A program made the translations under genes and the position numbers. A DNA stretch of 34,214 nt, from positions 1 through 34,214 of the forward strand of contig UQYP01000014.1 in the NCBI GenBank assembly GCA_900545335.1. Reading direction: 5' to 3'. Positions 24,845-32,733 of this stretch are shown here, piece by piece. The stretch comes from an uncultured Sutterella sp. (GTDB taxonomy: Bacteria; Pseudomonadota; Gammaproteobacteria; Burkholderiales; Burkholderiaceae_F). How positions within the stretch are numbered: position 1 is the first letter of the stretch; each line of letters begins with the position of its first letter. The notes beneath the pieces are model-generated. The model saw only the letters and a program-made list of their open reading frames with translations. It was not told the DNA's origin and made no database searches.

Positions 24845-25123
24845 TTAGATAAGAGCCGTGAGGATGCCTTCAATGACGCTCGGAGCAATCACCAAGCACA
24901 TCGCAGCAGCCACACAACCCACAGCACCCATCACAGAACCGCGAATAATGCCCATGCCCAAACCCACTAAGAGAAAGATCAAGGCGATGGCACGGCCCAG
25001 GTAACCCGTAGCCCAGGATTCCACAATGGTGTAGAGCTCTTGGAATTCTCCACCCGTTTCACCGGCGTAGACGCTAGAGGAGGCAAGTCCCAGAGCTAAA
25101 AGTAAAGAAAGAGTCTTTTTCAC
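24845..25123 (-). CDS. traA: TraA-like conjugative pilin precursor
   Basis: I take GTG 25123 as start, with AAAGGA seven bases upstream. A longer frame to 25174 adds residues that would sit ahead of the signal peptide. The 92-residue precursor has a leader ending VYA, giving a mature protein of about 72 residues (GETGGEFQELYTIVESW at its N-terminus), the size of F pilin. Two hydrophobic helices follow (ALIFLLVGLGMGIIRG, and GCVAAAMCLVIAPS). It would be processed by the S26 peptidase or host signal peptidase. As first gene of the long operon it is expected to be the most expressed. Confidence 0.82.
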   Translation of the reverse strand: MKKTLSLLLALGLASSSVYAGETGGEFQELYTIVESWATGYLGRAIALIFLLVGLGMGIIRGSVMGAVGCVAAAMCLVIAPSVIEGILTALI

Positions 25124-25624
25124 AATTGTTTCCTTTATAAAAATTTGGAAAAGTCGCCCTATGCGTAAAAACACATGAAGGCGCAGGGGCGCTATCGTGC
25201 ATGAAAAAGAAACTAGTAGCTATTAGAAATTTCACGGTTTGAAAACTGTGAAAAAACACCTTCTGGGAATTAAGTTATTGATTGGTGCTCAGAGAAATCG
25301 GGAATTGAAGTGAATAGAGCTTGAAATGACGTAATGAAAAATTTATAGAAAGGACGATTTTTGATGTATTAAGGTTCATTTCTCATCAAAGAGATTGATC
25401 GCATATCCGATCAGAGTCTCATGACGGACACAGAAGTGCAATGATATTTTTATGACTGTTTTTATAAAGTCGCTTTTGTAATCGTGTTTACACAAAAGTC
25501 TGAAGAACCCATAAAATATTTCAGAAGGTTCGTATCGAAAGATAGCAATTAATACCACATTAAGCCCCAGGGACAGACTGATGAAAAGATTCTGTCATCG
25601 CCAACATTGGTGGAGTTTTTGTAG
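25124..25624. promoter_or_regulatory. Intergenic control region between divergent traA and glycosyltransferase
   Basis: About 500 bases without a supported gene separate two divergent units. It should contain the leftward promoter of the traA-G operon and the rightward one of the glycosyltransferase. Visible structure: a near-perfect palindrome at 25230-25253, TGATCG/CGATCA arms at 25396-25413, and a small TTCG-TAT-CGAA hairpin at 25529-25539. No clear -35/-10 pair could be assigned. An open frame at 25376-25558 on the minus strand has no support. Confidence 0.5.
25230..25253. promoter_or_regulatory. Candidate operator upstream of the tra operon
   Basis: TTTCACGGTTT (25230-25240) and AAACTGTGAAA (25243-25253) are 11-base arms with one mismatch and a two-base centre. 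The site lies about 107 bases ahead of the traA start. Size and symmetry suit a helix-turn-helix dimer. The regulator is not in the window. Confidence 0.45.
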
Positions 25625-26827
25625 ATGTCTTTAACAAATCTCAAATCTCGGATTTCTTTTATATCTGAGTTGATTTCATCTCCTGTTGCCTCGGATTTTG
25701 AGTACGCCTCAGCCATTGAGATCCTGAATAAAAAGGATTTTCTGGATGCGTTAAAAAATGAGTTGCCAGATGAAATAAAGTCAACGCTACGATTCGTTGT
25801 CGAGAACGTAAATTGGCGAAGAGTTTTTAATATAAAGCCTGATTTTGAGTTGGATGACTACTATAAAGAAGAACTAAAGGCTCAACTGACTATCTCACTG
25901 ATTATTCCGGTCTATAACGTTGAACAATACCTTAAGGATTGCTTACAAAGCGTCTGCGATCAAACATACCCATCAATTGAAGTCATTTGTATCAATGATG
26001 GTTCAACAGATGGTTCTCCTGAAATTTTGGAAAAATTTAGATCTAAAATGGGGACAAAACTTCGGATTATTAACAAGAAAAACGAAGGCTTAGGACCTGC
26101 TCGCAATACTGGAATTGTAGCTTCAACCGGTTACTATGTTTACTTTTTAGATTCAGACGATACTTTGGTGCCAAACGCCTTGCAATCCGTCTATGACGTT
26201 ATGAGTTCTCAAGTAGATTTTGTTGTGCACGGTATTAAAGTAGTAGCCCTGGACGAGCAATTAGAAAATGAAGTTTCGAGTAATAAGGCATGGATTGATA
26301 GCGTTAGAAAACAAAACGGAGTATATCAACTGGGAAGTTCTCCAAAGGCAGAACTTGTTTCGGTCGCTTGGAACAAACTTTACAAATTGGGTTTACTTCT
26401 AGGTCGGAAAATTCATTTTCCAAATTTACTACACGAAGACGAGGTTTTCTTTTGGAGACACATTGTTCACTGCTCAAAATATTTCTATCTTGATCAAGAT
26501 TTATACTGTTATCGTCGAAGGCAATCCAGTATTATGGGTACGCGATTACAGTCAATGCGTTCGCTTGATGCAATCAAAATTCACATTGAGATCTATAAAT
26601 TGATCAAAGATCATAGTCTGAAAGAAAAGTATGGGAGGGCTATTGATCAATTATTTATCGATTCTGTTTCTTGGTTTATGTCTATAGTTAATTCGGAATT
26701 CCGTAGTCAAGCATTACAACTAATTTATAGTTATGTATGGGAAATTCGTTACGATTCCCGCAGATTGAAGGATTTTTATTGGACTCTCATAAATAAGCAA
26801 CTTTCTTTATGCCTAAAAGAGTTTTAA
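25625..26827 (+). CDS. Family 2 glycosyltransferase
   Basis: This 400-residue GT-A-fold enzyme has a roughly 88-residue N-terminal extension. The GT2 motifs follow: SLIIPVYNVE (91-100), NDGSTDG (124-130), GLGPARNTG (155-163) and the metal-binding LDSDD (175-179). EDEVFFW near residue 275 is the usual acceptor-side motif. It probably transfers a sugar from a nucleotide donor to a surface glycan; donor and acceptor cannot be read from sequence. It is AT-richer than the tra genes and runs opposite to them, which marks it as cargo. The ATG at 25625 has GGTGGAG upstream. The next gene follows after 30 bases. Confidence 0.88.
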   Translation: MSLTNLKSRISFISELISSPVASDFEYASAIEILNKKDFLDALKNELPDEIKSTLRFVVENVNWRRVFNIKPDFELDDYYKEELKAQLTISLIIPVYNVEQYLKDCLQSVCDQTYPSIEVICINDGSTDGSPEILEKFRSKMGTKLRIINKKNEGLGPARNTGIVASTGYYVYFLDSDDTLVPNALQSVYDVMSSQVDFVVHGIKVVALDEQLENEVSSNKAWIDSVRKQNGVYQLGSSPKAELVSVAWNKLYKLGLLLGRKIHFPNLLHEDEVFFWRHIVHCSKYFYLDQDLYCYRRRQSSIMGTRLQSMRSLDAIKIHIEIYKLIKDHSLKEKYGRAIDQLFIDSVSWFMSIVNSEFRSQALQLIYSYVWEIRYDSRRLKDFYWTLINKQLSLCLKEF

Positions 26828-26857
26828 GGAATTTACTAAATACAATCCGGAGAGAAA

Positions 26858-27094
26858 ATGATTAGATATATTGTTCGTAAATTGCGGGGTGATCACACTC
26901 TATGGACTAATCTCAATCACCGAATTGATGTTTTAGAAAAAGAGTTAAAAGAAATTAAGCAAGAGGTGGGGCGCACTAATGCTCTGCTTAATCAACTGGA
27001 AAAACACCAAGCCTCGGTTAATCTTGCATTATTCAAACTTCTGGAAATACAAAAAGAGCAAGTTTCAAAGAAAGCTTCAGAAAAATCTGTTTGA
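26858..27094 (+). CDS. Small coiled-coil protein downstream of the glycosyltransferase
   Basis: This 78-residue protein has a good ribosome binding site (CCGGAGAG, then ATG). From residue 22 to about 70 it is a heptad-like coiled coil (RIDVLEKELKEIKQEVG, then LLNQLEKHQASVN). The N-terminus is basic (YIVRKLRGDH). There is no signal peptide. It is probably co-transcribed with the glycosyltransferase. Similar short coiled-coil proteins are often found beside polysaccharide glycosyltransferases; its role is unknown. Confidence 0.7.
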   Translation: MIRYIVRKLRGDHTLWTNLNHRIDVLEKELKEIKQEVGRTNALLNQLEKHQASVNLALFKLLEIQKEQVSKKASEKSV

Positions 27095-27110
27095 GTGTAT
27101 CTGTGAAATG

Positions 27111-27136
27111 AAAAAAGGCCCGAACCGCTGTCGGGC
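27111..27136 (-). terminator. Rho-independent terminator of the traI-traD operon
   Basis: On the minus strand GCCCGA and TCGGGC arms enclose a seven-base loop and are followed by a run of six T (27116-27111). It lies 38 bases past the end of the DUF4400 gene. A seven-base A run on the other side (27137 onward) gives the plus strand no T tail, so it serves the minus-strand operon. It also protects the convergent coiled-coil gene from readthrough. Confidence 0.8.
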
Positions 27137-27173
27137 AAAAAAAGGACAGGTTTTAATACTTAGGTAAAGGGCT

Positions 27174-27785
27174 TTATTTATAAGCATGTGAAACCATGAG
27201 GTAAATACAGACTGACAAGCAAATAAACCCAAACAAAATCCAATAGGGGTTAATAAAAAAGGGCATAAAGCTCATCATAATAACGCCTTGAATCATAATG
27301 CAGGCGGTGACAAGCGCCGTTCTTAATAAAAAAGAGCTTGAAGGTAAAAATCGGGCGTATCGGATTTTTCTCACACACAAGGCATCCACAATCACGACGG
27401 CAATAAAGGGCAAGAGATTTAAACCTAAAAGACCTGTTACTAGAATTCTGCCGATTGCCAAAATGATGATGGCGTACGTTGCCTGAAGGTAGGGGATGGT
27501 AAGAATTCTTGAGACTGCACCTTCGACTTCGCTATCAGTGAAATGCTCTGAATATTCCAATGAGGTCTGATCGCCCGAAGGAATAGGGTAAGTAGTGAAA
27601 AATTGCTCAACACCAAAAAGGATGTGATTGACACGTTCAACCAAATCAAAGCCGAGGTACTGAATTTGCCAGGCGCGCTCTCTTTCAATTAAATCAAAAG
27701 TAAACGCTTCATTGTGACCCGCAGACCACCAGATGATCTGCACGAGTATACATCCCCAAAAAAGACTCCAAAGGGTTTTATACAT
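27174..27785 (-). CDS. DUF4400-type integrative element membrane protein
   Basis: This 203-residue integral membrane protein has an N-terminal helix (about residues 5-21), a periplasmic stretch with WQIQYLGFDLVERV, and three or four further helices (105-125, 130-150, 155-200). VDALCVRKIRYARF near 133-146 is the pattern I associate with DUF4400 proteins of SXT/R391 and related elements, where the gene follows traD as here. It probably sits beside the coupling protein in the inner membrane; its job is not established. It begins three bases after traD. Confidence 0.72.
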   Translation of the reverse strand: MYKTLWSLFWGCILVQIIWWSAGHNEAFTFDLIERERAWQIQYLGFDLVERVNHILFGVEQFFTTYPIPSGDQTSLEYSEHFTDSEVEGAVSRILTIPYLQATYAIIILAIGRILVTGLLGLNLLPFIAVVIVDALCVRKIRYARFLPSSSFLLRTALVTACIMIQGVIMMSFMPFFINPYWILFGFICLSVCIYLMVSHAYK

Positions 27786-27788
27786 GAA

Positions 27789-29684
27789 TTATCTTCCTTT
27801 CTTTGCAACAAGAATCGGGCATCGGGTTTTATAAATGTAGCCCGCAGAGACTTGAACAATGGCCTCGCAGTTCGGAAGTTTTCCTAAAAAATCAGCCGGA
27901 AAGATAGGTTCCAAATCAGAACTCATCTGACGGGTGAGCCCAGAGTGATAGTCTGGTGATAAATGATCCGGTGCCCGGTTATTAATTGAGAGGCTTTGAT
28001 TGGCAATGTAGGTCTTCCCTAAAGTTTCCACGACAAAGCGCTGCGTCATCTGATCTTTGGTTCTGAGCGCAATGAGGTTATTTAAGTTTCCTAAAACAAC
28101 GTGCGCAGCTTCAATACTTCCCATTCGGTGTGCGAGGTCCGCAATGGTTTGCATGGCACAAGTTGTTTGAATACCGGATTCCGCGCCTTTATTGAGGATT
28201 TCAATTAAAGGAACGTTGATGACGTTTGAGACCTCATCAATAAATAGACTGATGCGTTGAGAATTTAACGCTGAGATTCCTAAGTTGTATCGACGCCCTG
28301 CGATATTAGCAAGGTCAGCCAGCCAAATACCGGCCAGGGTGGAAGCTACCGTAGGGTTAGGCATAGAGTCTAAGCCAATATAAAGAACGTGCCCGCCGTT
28401 AATCACTTTTTCAAGATTCATAACAGGCCGCGTATCGTGCATATCGTTTAAAGAAGGTGAGAGGCTGTCAGCTAATTTCCCGGTTGTAAGCATCGAAAGA
28501 ATCGGCAAAAGGGACGCCGTGATTTTTGAATAGTGCTCACGATTATGCCGAAAGACTTCAATGAGTCCGTCAATGGCAGGATTCGGTGCTGTGGAGTGAA
28601 GCTCTGTTTCGTATAACGCTACCAGTACCATGAGACGTTCTGAAACCGTAGGCGCAGGCGGTTTGCCTGCTTTTTCCTTTAAGTCGTAATAGTGCTTTTG
28701 CCAATCAGGATTGGCGTAATTTTTTGCGTGTTGCTCCAAAAGGGATTCCAGTAATTCATAAATCCCGAGCTTGACGTATTTTGCAATTAAAGGAAGAGTC
28801 GGACGAACCTCTAAAGCGATTAAACCTTGAGCAATAGCGTTCACAGCCATCCAGGCAAAGTTGGCAAAGCTTTCATCCATGTTAGGCGGGAAAGCTTGAC
28901 GGATGCGTGAGGCAATTTCAGTGGCGTTGGTGAAACTGTGCATGGGATCGAGCCTAATCCCCGTATCGGGAAAAGCCGGATGAAAGGTCAAGGGATCTTT
29001 TCTCCCACAAGCACGGCAGGCATGAAGAATATTATCTTTGAGTCTTGATGAGTGTTTTGGATCAATGACAATCACCACATCGCCTCTGGCGATCGCTTGA
29101 GCGACCAAGTGGCTTAAATAAACACCTTTACCGGCTTGAGTTGTTCCGCAAAGACAAAGCCCGCCTTCAAAGTTTTTAAGGGGTCTGAAAAGCGATTCTT
29201 CACAGTTACCCACTCCGTGGATAATTGATAAGCCCGCGGCTTCTTCCGGTAACGCTGAGTTGGATAGCAAAATTTTGGTGAGAATCGGATGAAGGGTGAG
29301 TTTCGTCCAATCCAGTTTCATTAACTCATAGAGTTTTTGTGAGTGTTCCGGCCACCAGCGAAAGCCCAATCCCAACCACAAATCATAAGGGTGCCTCTTC
29401 ATGATTTTGGCTAGATCCTGAAATGTCATAAAAGTTAATTGAGAGCCTGATAATCGAGCTCTTGCGTGAAGGACTTTAAGCGTTTCAAAAGCACGCTTAA
29501 TGAGCATCGCAAGCGTCAATGTCCAAAGGATGGCACACCATGAAAGGGGAAGACGGTTGGCGAAATAAAGCCAGGTTGCCCAACCGAAAGCCAAGGCCCA
29601 GGCAATTACAGCAAAACTTTCAAAAGCGGGTCTCCAGCACTCATAGCGCTCAAAACTTTGAGAGGTTTCTTCACGTTCATTCAT
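27789..29684 (-). CDS. traD: TraD, type IV coupling protein (SXT/TOL type)
   Basis: Starting from ATG 29684 (AGAGGA six bases upstream; the in-frame TTG at 29699 is less likely), the protein has 631 residues. Two N-terminal membrane helices occur (about 24-41 and 47-66). Walker A is GTTQAGKG (180-187), then VIVIDPKHS near 203-212 and Walker B SLFIDEVSN near residue 420. The GKG form is known in VirD4-type coupling proteins, so it is not a defect. TraD brings the relaxase-DNA complex to the TraC-driven channel. It overlaps traI by eight bases, and the order traI-traD-DUF4400 matches SXT-like elements. Confidence 0.9.
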   Translation of the reverse strand: MNEREETSQSFERYECWRPAFESFAVIAWALAFGWATWLYFANRLPLSWCAILWTLTLAMLIKRAFETLKVLHARARLSGSQLTFMTFQDLAKIMKRHPYDLWLGLGFRWWPEHSQKLYELMKLDWTKLTLHPILTKILLSNSALPEEAAGLSIIHGVGNCEESLFRPLKNFEGGLCLCGTTQAGKGVYLSHLVAQAIARGDVVIVIDPKHSSRLKDNILHACRACGRKDPLTFHPAFPDTGIRLDPMHSFTNATEIASRIRQAFPPNMDESFANFAWMAVNAIAQGLIALEVRPTLPLIAKYVKLGIYELLESLLEQHAKNYANPDWQKHYYDLKEKAGKPPAPTVSERLMVLVALYETELHSTAPNPAIDGLIEVFRHNREHYSKITASLLPILSMLTTGKLADSLSPSLNDMHDTRPVMNLEKVINGGHVLYIGLDSMPNPTVASTLAGIWLADLANIAGRRYNLGISALNSQRISLFIDEVSNVINVPLIEILNKGAESGIQTTCAMQTIADLAHRMGSIEAAHVVLGNLNNLIALRTKDQMTQRFVVETLGKTYIANQSLSINNRAPDHLSPDYHSGLTRQMSSDLEPIFPADFLGKLPNCEAIVQVSAGYIYKTRCPILVAKKGR

Positions 29685-31446
29685 GGGAATCCTCTTCAAA
29701 GTTCAGGCTCAATTGATCACCGTCTTCTGTTTTGTTTTTAAAAGTAAAGTTGGGTTGAGGCATTTTTTGAAAGACATGACGGAAAGCTTTTTTAAAGGTA
29801 AGCACCTGATGATTGTGAATCGCTTTAAAAAGATCCGGCTTTAAGATGATGCCTCGCTGAAGAACTCCGTTATTGTCAGTGTGCGTGACCCATAGCGGTT
29901 CATTGCGTTCGGTTTGATAAATAAGGTTAGAGGTCAGAAGTGCTAAAACTAATCGTTCAAAAGAAAGCGAAGTTCCCATTTTTCGCCAAAGTACTTCTGA
30001 CAAGAAAAATCCTTCATCAATGAGTGTTTCATGGGTGGACTTTTCGTCAGAAGTCATAAACTCGGCAAAGCATTGAAGGGCAGCCCTCAGCTCCTCTTGT
30101 TTAATTTCTTTAGCTAATTGCCAAATAAGAGCCGGTTGTGAAGGTGTTTTCTCAGGGAGTTGCTCGGTAAAAGCCTTATCACTTAATTGCATGACATTAC
30201 GAGTTAACTGAGAAAGTCCGGCAGATTGATCAAGTGAGAGCTTCACTTCAAAATCTCGCTTAACGGTTTTTGCGTACAAAATGCGGCTGCTGGTTAAGAA
30301 GTATGTATCGGATAATTTAATCGCTTCACGGGGTTTAGCATTAGGCGTCACAGCTATCATGCAGGTGGCTGTTCCTTTTTGTGAAGGCAAGGAAATGCCG
30401 CTTGAAAGTAGGCAACCTGCCCAGATATCGGGATCGGTTGGCAATTCAACGAGTCCCAATCGCTTCATATCATCAATAAGAATAGGGCAGACATCGGGCC
30501 AAAAGAGAAACAGACCGTCAGCACCTTTCCGTAAAGGACTGTCCTTTGCATTGATTTCCCAATCAGTGAAAATTCTTGTACGAATGATTCGGATTAGCGT
30601 TGCCTGCCAGCCCTCGGGCGCCAAAATTTCTCCTAATTCTTTGCCCAAACGCTCACGCTCTAATAGACACGTTCGGTAAACGCCGAGATCACGTGCTTTA
30701 ATGACTGATGACGGAGTGTCTTCAATAGGAGTGGATCCGGTTAAACATTTCATAAGTTCATACAAAGGTAAAGGTCCTGCGTCAGCTAACCAGGTGAGTG
30801 TCTCCGGGCAAAGAATGTCTCTGGCTAAAAAGAGTCTTAGATTTTCTTTTGAGTGATTTACGGGTTGAGGTTTTGTATCCCAGTGAAGCTGTAAGTGAAG
30901 ATTGGGATTTTTGGAAAGTTTTTCTTTAACCCATAAAACATAAGGAATAGCTAGGGGTTCAAAAGCAACGTGTCTGATGTGGTTAGCCTCACTGATATGA
31001 AAAAATGAGTCATCATGCTCAGGAGGCACTTCAGTAATGTGAAGTCTTTCAAAAACATCCAGAAAAGAGCAAAGACCGGCAAGCGCTGCAGATGCCTTGA
31101 GTCTGCCTTGCAGCAGATGCTGAGCCATGATGTTTTTCTCAAGCTCCACCGTGCTTTCCATGATTTCAATGGCATAAGTGGCAGCGGCGACGCTTGCCCT
31201 GAAAAGGTCGCCTTCAGCACTGAATATTCCTTTGGGCCGATAGGGCAATCTTCCGCTCACAAGGGCTAATTGCTTGATGCAAGGAAGGATTTTTGATTTC
31301 CAGCTCGTTTGATCGGAATAAGCAATCTCAAGGCGCTCAATCAGAAGTTTGTTTTCTTCGAAAAAAGACTCTAGTACGACAGGTTGCAGCACGTTTGGTA
31401 GATGCTTACCTGAAGTGCTCTTTTTGATCTGGGGAAAGAACATCAT
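29677..31446 (-). CDS. traI: TraI, MobH-type relaxase with atypical active site
   Basis: This 589-residue protein follows the TraI_2 (MobH) layout: a helical N-terminal region, then the HLQLHWD strand near 180, ending in a C-terminal winged helix (VHEGLLL-like LIDEGFFL near 490). MobH relaxases normally carry HD-hydrolase-type ligands (GGLLxHxLE and LLHDxGK). Here the matching segments read LFRASVAAA (81-89) and AGLCSFLD (123-130), so the histidines are missing by my alignment. It may be inactive or use other residues. It is shorter than SXT TraI (716). ATGATG at 31446 overlaps the upstream gene by four bases. Confidence 0.78.
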   Translation of the reverse strand: MMFFPQIKKSTSGKHLPNVLQPVVLESFFEENKLLIERLEIAYSDQTSWKSKILPCIKQLALVSGRLPYRPKGIFSAEGDLFRASVAAATYAIEIMESTVELEKNIMAQHLLQGRLKASAALAGLCSFLDVFERLHITEVPPEHDDSFFHISEANHIRHVAFEPLAIPYVLWVKEKLSKNPNLHLQLHWDTKPQPVNHSKENLRLFLARDILCPETLTWLADAGPLPLYELMKCLTGSTPIEDTPSSVIKARDLGVYRTCLLERERLGKELGEILAPEGWQATLIRIIRTRIFTDWEINAKDSPLRKGADGLFLFWPDVCPILIDDMKRLGLVELPTDPDIWAGCLLSSGISLPSQKGTATCMIAVTPNAKPREAIKLSDTYFLTSSRILYAKTVKRDFEVKLSLDQSAGLSQLTRNVMQLSDKAFTEQLPEKTPSQPALIWQLAKEIKQEELRAALQCFAEFMTSDEKSTHETLIDEGFFLSEVLWRKMGTSLSFERLVLALLTSNLIYQTERNEPLWVTHTDNNGVLQRGIILKPDLFKAIHNHQVLTFKKAFRHVFQKMPQPNFTFKNKTEDGDQLSLNFEEDSHE

Positions 31447-32516
31447 TTGAATGCCCCTTCAATGTAAGCATTAAGCACTGTTTTAAAGCAGAGTCTGTGT
31501 TTGATGGCCACGTTAATCGCTTTTATTAGGCGTTTATGTTCCTGATCGAAATGATGAGGAATCAAAAACGTTCCCATTCGTTTGATTTTAGGGATCACGG
31601 GGATGGTGCCTTGATCAAAATAGGCATGAAGACTTTCAGGAAAGTCTGCAGCTACGACTGACTTTGGGTTTTCAGAGCGATAGGGAATCAAAGCTTTGGC
31701 ATTAAACCAGTGATAAAGGTTCATCACCGGATGACAATCTTTGGAATGATTAGCTAAAACGGTTGGAGAATGCTCAAACGCTTCAACCGTTTTTAAAAAA
31801 GCCTCCAACCGATTAAATCCCAGGCTGATCAAAAACTCAAAGAATCGCGTTGCAACGTAGAGAAAATAGCGATCGAAGGGATAGCGCTCCAAAAGATGTT
31901 TTTGAATTTTGGTTTTTCGCAAGAATTCAACTTCAGGGACACTCTCTTTGCGAAGTTGCTTGACACGGTAAACCGTTAAGCCGGTTAAAGCTGCTACGCA
32001 ATCATGCGGAAGCTTTGTTTGGAAGAGTCGATCATAAAAGATCGTTTGGTTTCTGTTGACGGGGGGGGGTAAAGAGCTCGAATATTGATCTTTTTTAATC
32101 ATTTTAAACAAAGAATCAACGATAACAAAGTGATTTTTGCTATCGGTATTAAGTAAGCTCCAATGCTGATCTTTTAAACACAATGGTCCATGCAATATTT
32201 CAGGGTCTGAGATGTTTGAGGTCAGTGTCACGCCGGTACATTCGCCTTGAGCGAGATGGGTAAAGTGGTCACCTAACCAGATGTTTTTAACAGCGGCGGC
32301 TTCTTCAGTCGTTATATTTTGGTTGCCGGCATTTAGTGAAAAGAAGGGTAGGGGATATAAGCCAAATGCCTTGATGGCGTTTTCAAGAATAATTTCTTCT
32401 ACGTCTGCAGAAATATCGTAGAAGCCGCAATGGCGTTTATAGTCCTCTTTCATCAACTCTCTGATCTTCAGATAGTTGAAAAAGGTGATGACGTTATAAG
32501 AAGAGAGATTTTTCAT
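31443..32516 (-). CDS. Unknown protein heading the traI operon, with C9 tract
   Basis: This 357-residue protein matches no family I recognise. It has no signal peptide or membrane segment. LPHDCVAALTGLTVYRVKQL near residues 169-188 looks like a helix-turn-helix, and the C-terminal half is helical and basic, so DNA binding is plausible. The gene is translationally coupled to traI by a four-base overlap, suggesting a DNA-processing or accessory role at the transfer origin. Residues 150-152 (PPP) are encoded by nine consecutive C. Losing one C gives a stop after residue 173; gaining one gives a stop after residue 161. It starts at ATG 32516. Confidence 0.65.
   Translation of the reverse strand: MKNLSSYNVITFFNYLKIRELMKEDYKRHCGFYDISADVEEIILENAIKAFGLYPLPFFSLNAGNQNITTEEAAAVKNIWLGDHFTHLAQGECTGVTLTSNISDPEILHGPLCLKDQHWSLLNTDSKNHFVIVDSLFKMIKKDQYSSSLPPPVNRNQTIFYDRLFQTKLPHDCVAALTGLTVYRVKQLRKESVPEVEFLRKTKIQKHLLERYPFDRYFLYVATRFFEFLISLGFNRLEAFLKTVEAFEHSPTVLANHSKDCHPVMNLYHWFNAKALIPYRSENPKSVVAADFPESLHAYFDQGTIPVIPKIKRMGTFLIPHHFDQEHKRLIKAINVAIKHRLCFKTVLNAYIEGAFK
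32061..32069 (-). repeat. C9 homopolymer inside the first gene of the traI operon
   Basis: Nine G on the plus strand, nine C on the coding strand. It is by far the longest G/C homopolymer in the window. It stands in frame within codons 150-152 of the unknown gene. Tracts of this length are typical slippage sites in phase-variable genes of other bacteria. Confidence 0.9.
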
Positions 32517-32540
32517 GATTTCCTTGTACGAGCAAAAAGA

Positions 32541-32564
32541 TAAAAAATCTGGCTTCTAAAGCCA
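32541..32564 (-). promoter_or_regulatory. Terminator-like hairpin in the leader of the traI operon
   Basis: On the minus strand TGGCTT and AAGCCA arms with a three-base loop are followed by AGATTTTTTATCTTTTT. This ends about 20 bases before the ATG at 32516. The stem is short (six pairs). It could be an attenuator on the operon's leader. No leader peptide or ligand-binding structure was identified, and it may have no function. Confidence 0.35.
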
Positions 32565-32733
32565 AAAGAGTCGCGAATTGTACTGGGAACCTCTAAAGGG
32601 CTATATGAGAAAAATCAAAGAAACATAAAACAAAAAAATAAATGAGTAATTTGAAAGCCATAAAAATTACTGACTGATTTACAACTAAGGCATAATTCAC
32701 AATCAGTAAACCTTCTTATTTTTGGAGTTAACG

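Noticed and set aside
25376..25558. 60-residue minus-strand open frame between traA and the glycosyltransferase
   Set aside because: No ribosome binding site, no recognisable domain, and it lies in the expected control region.
25175..25624. Origin of transfer
   Set aside because: Some inverted repeats are present, but no nic-like or known oriT sequence could be recognised here or at 32517-32733.
29122..29147. Broken Walker A (GKG instead of GKT) in TraD
   Set aside because: GKG followed by V is the normal form in VirD4-type coupling proteins, so this is a variant and not damage.
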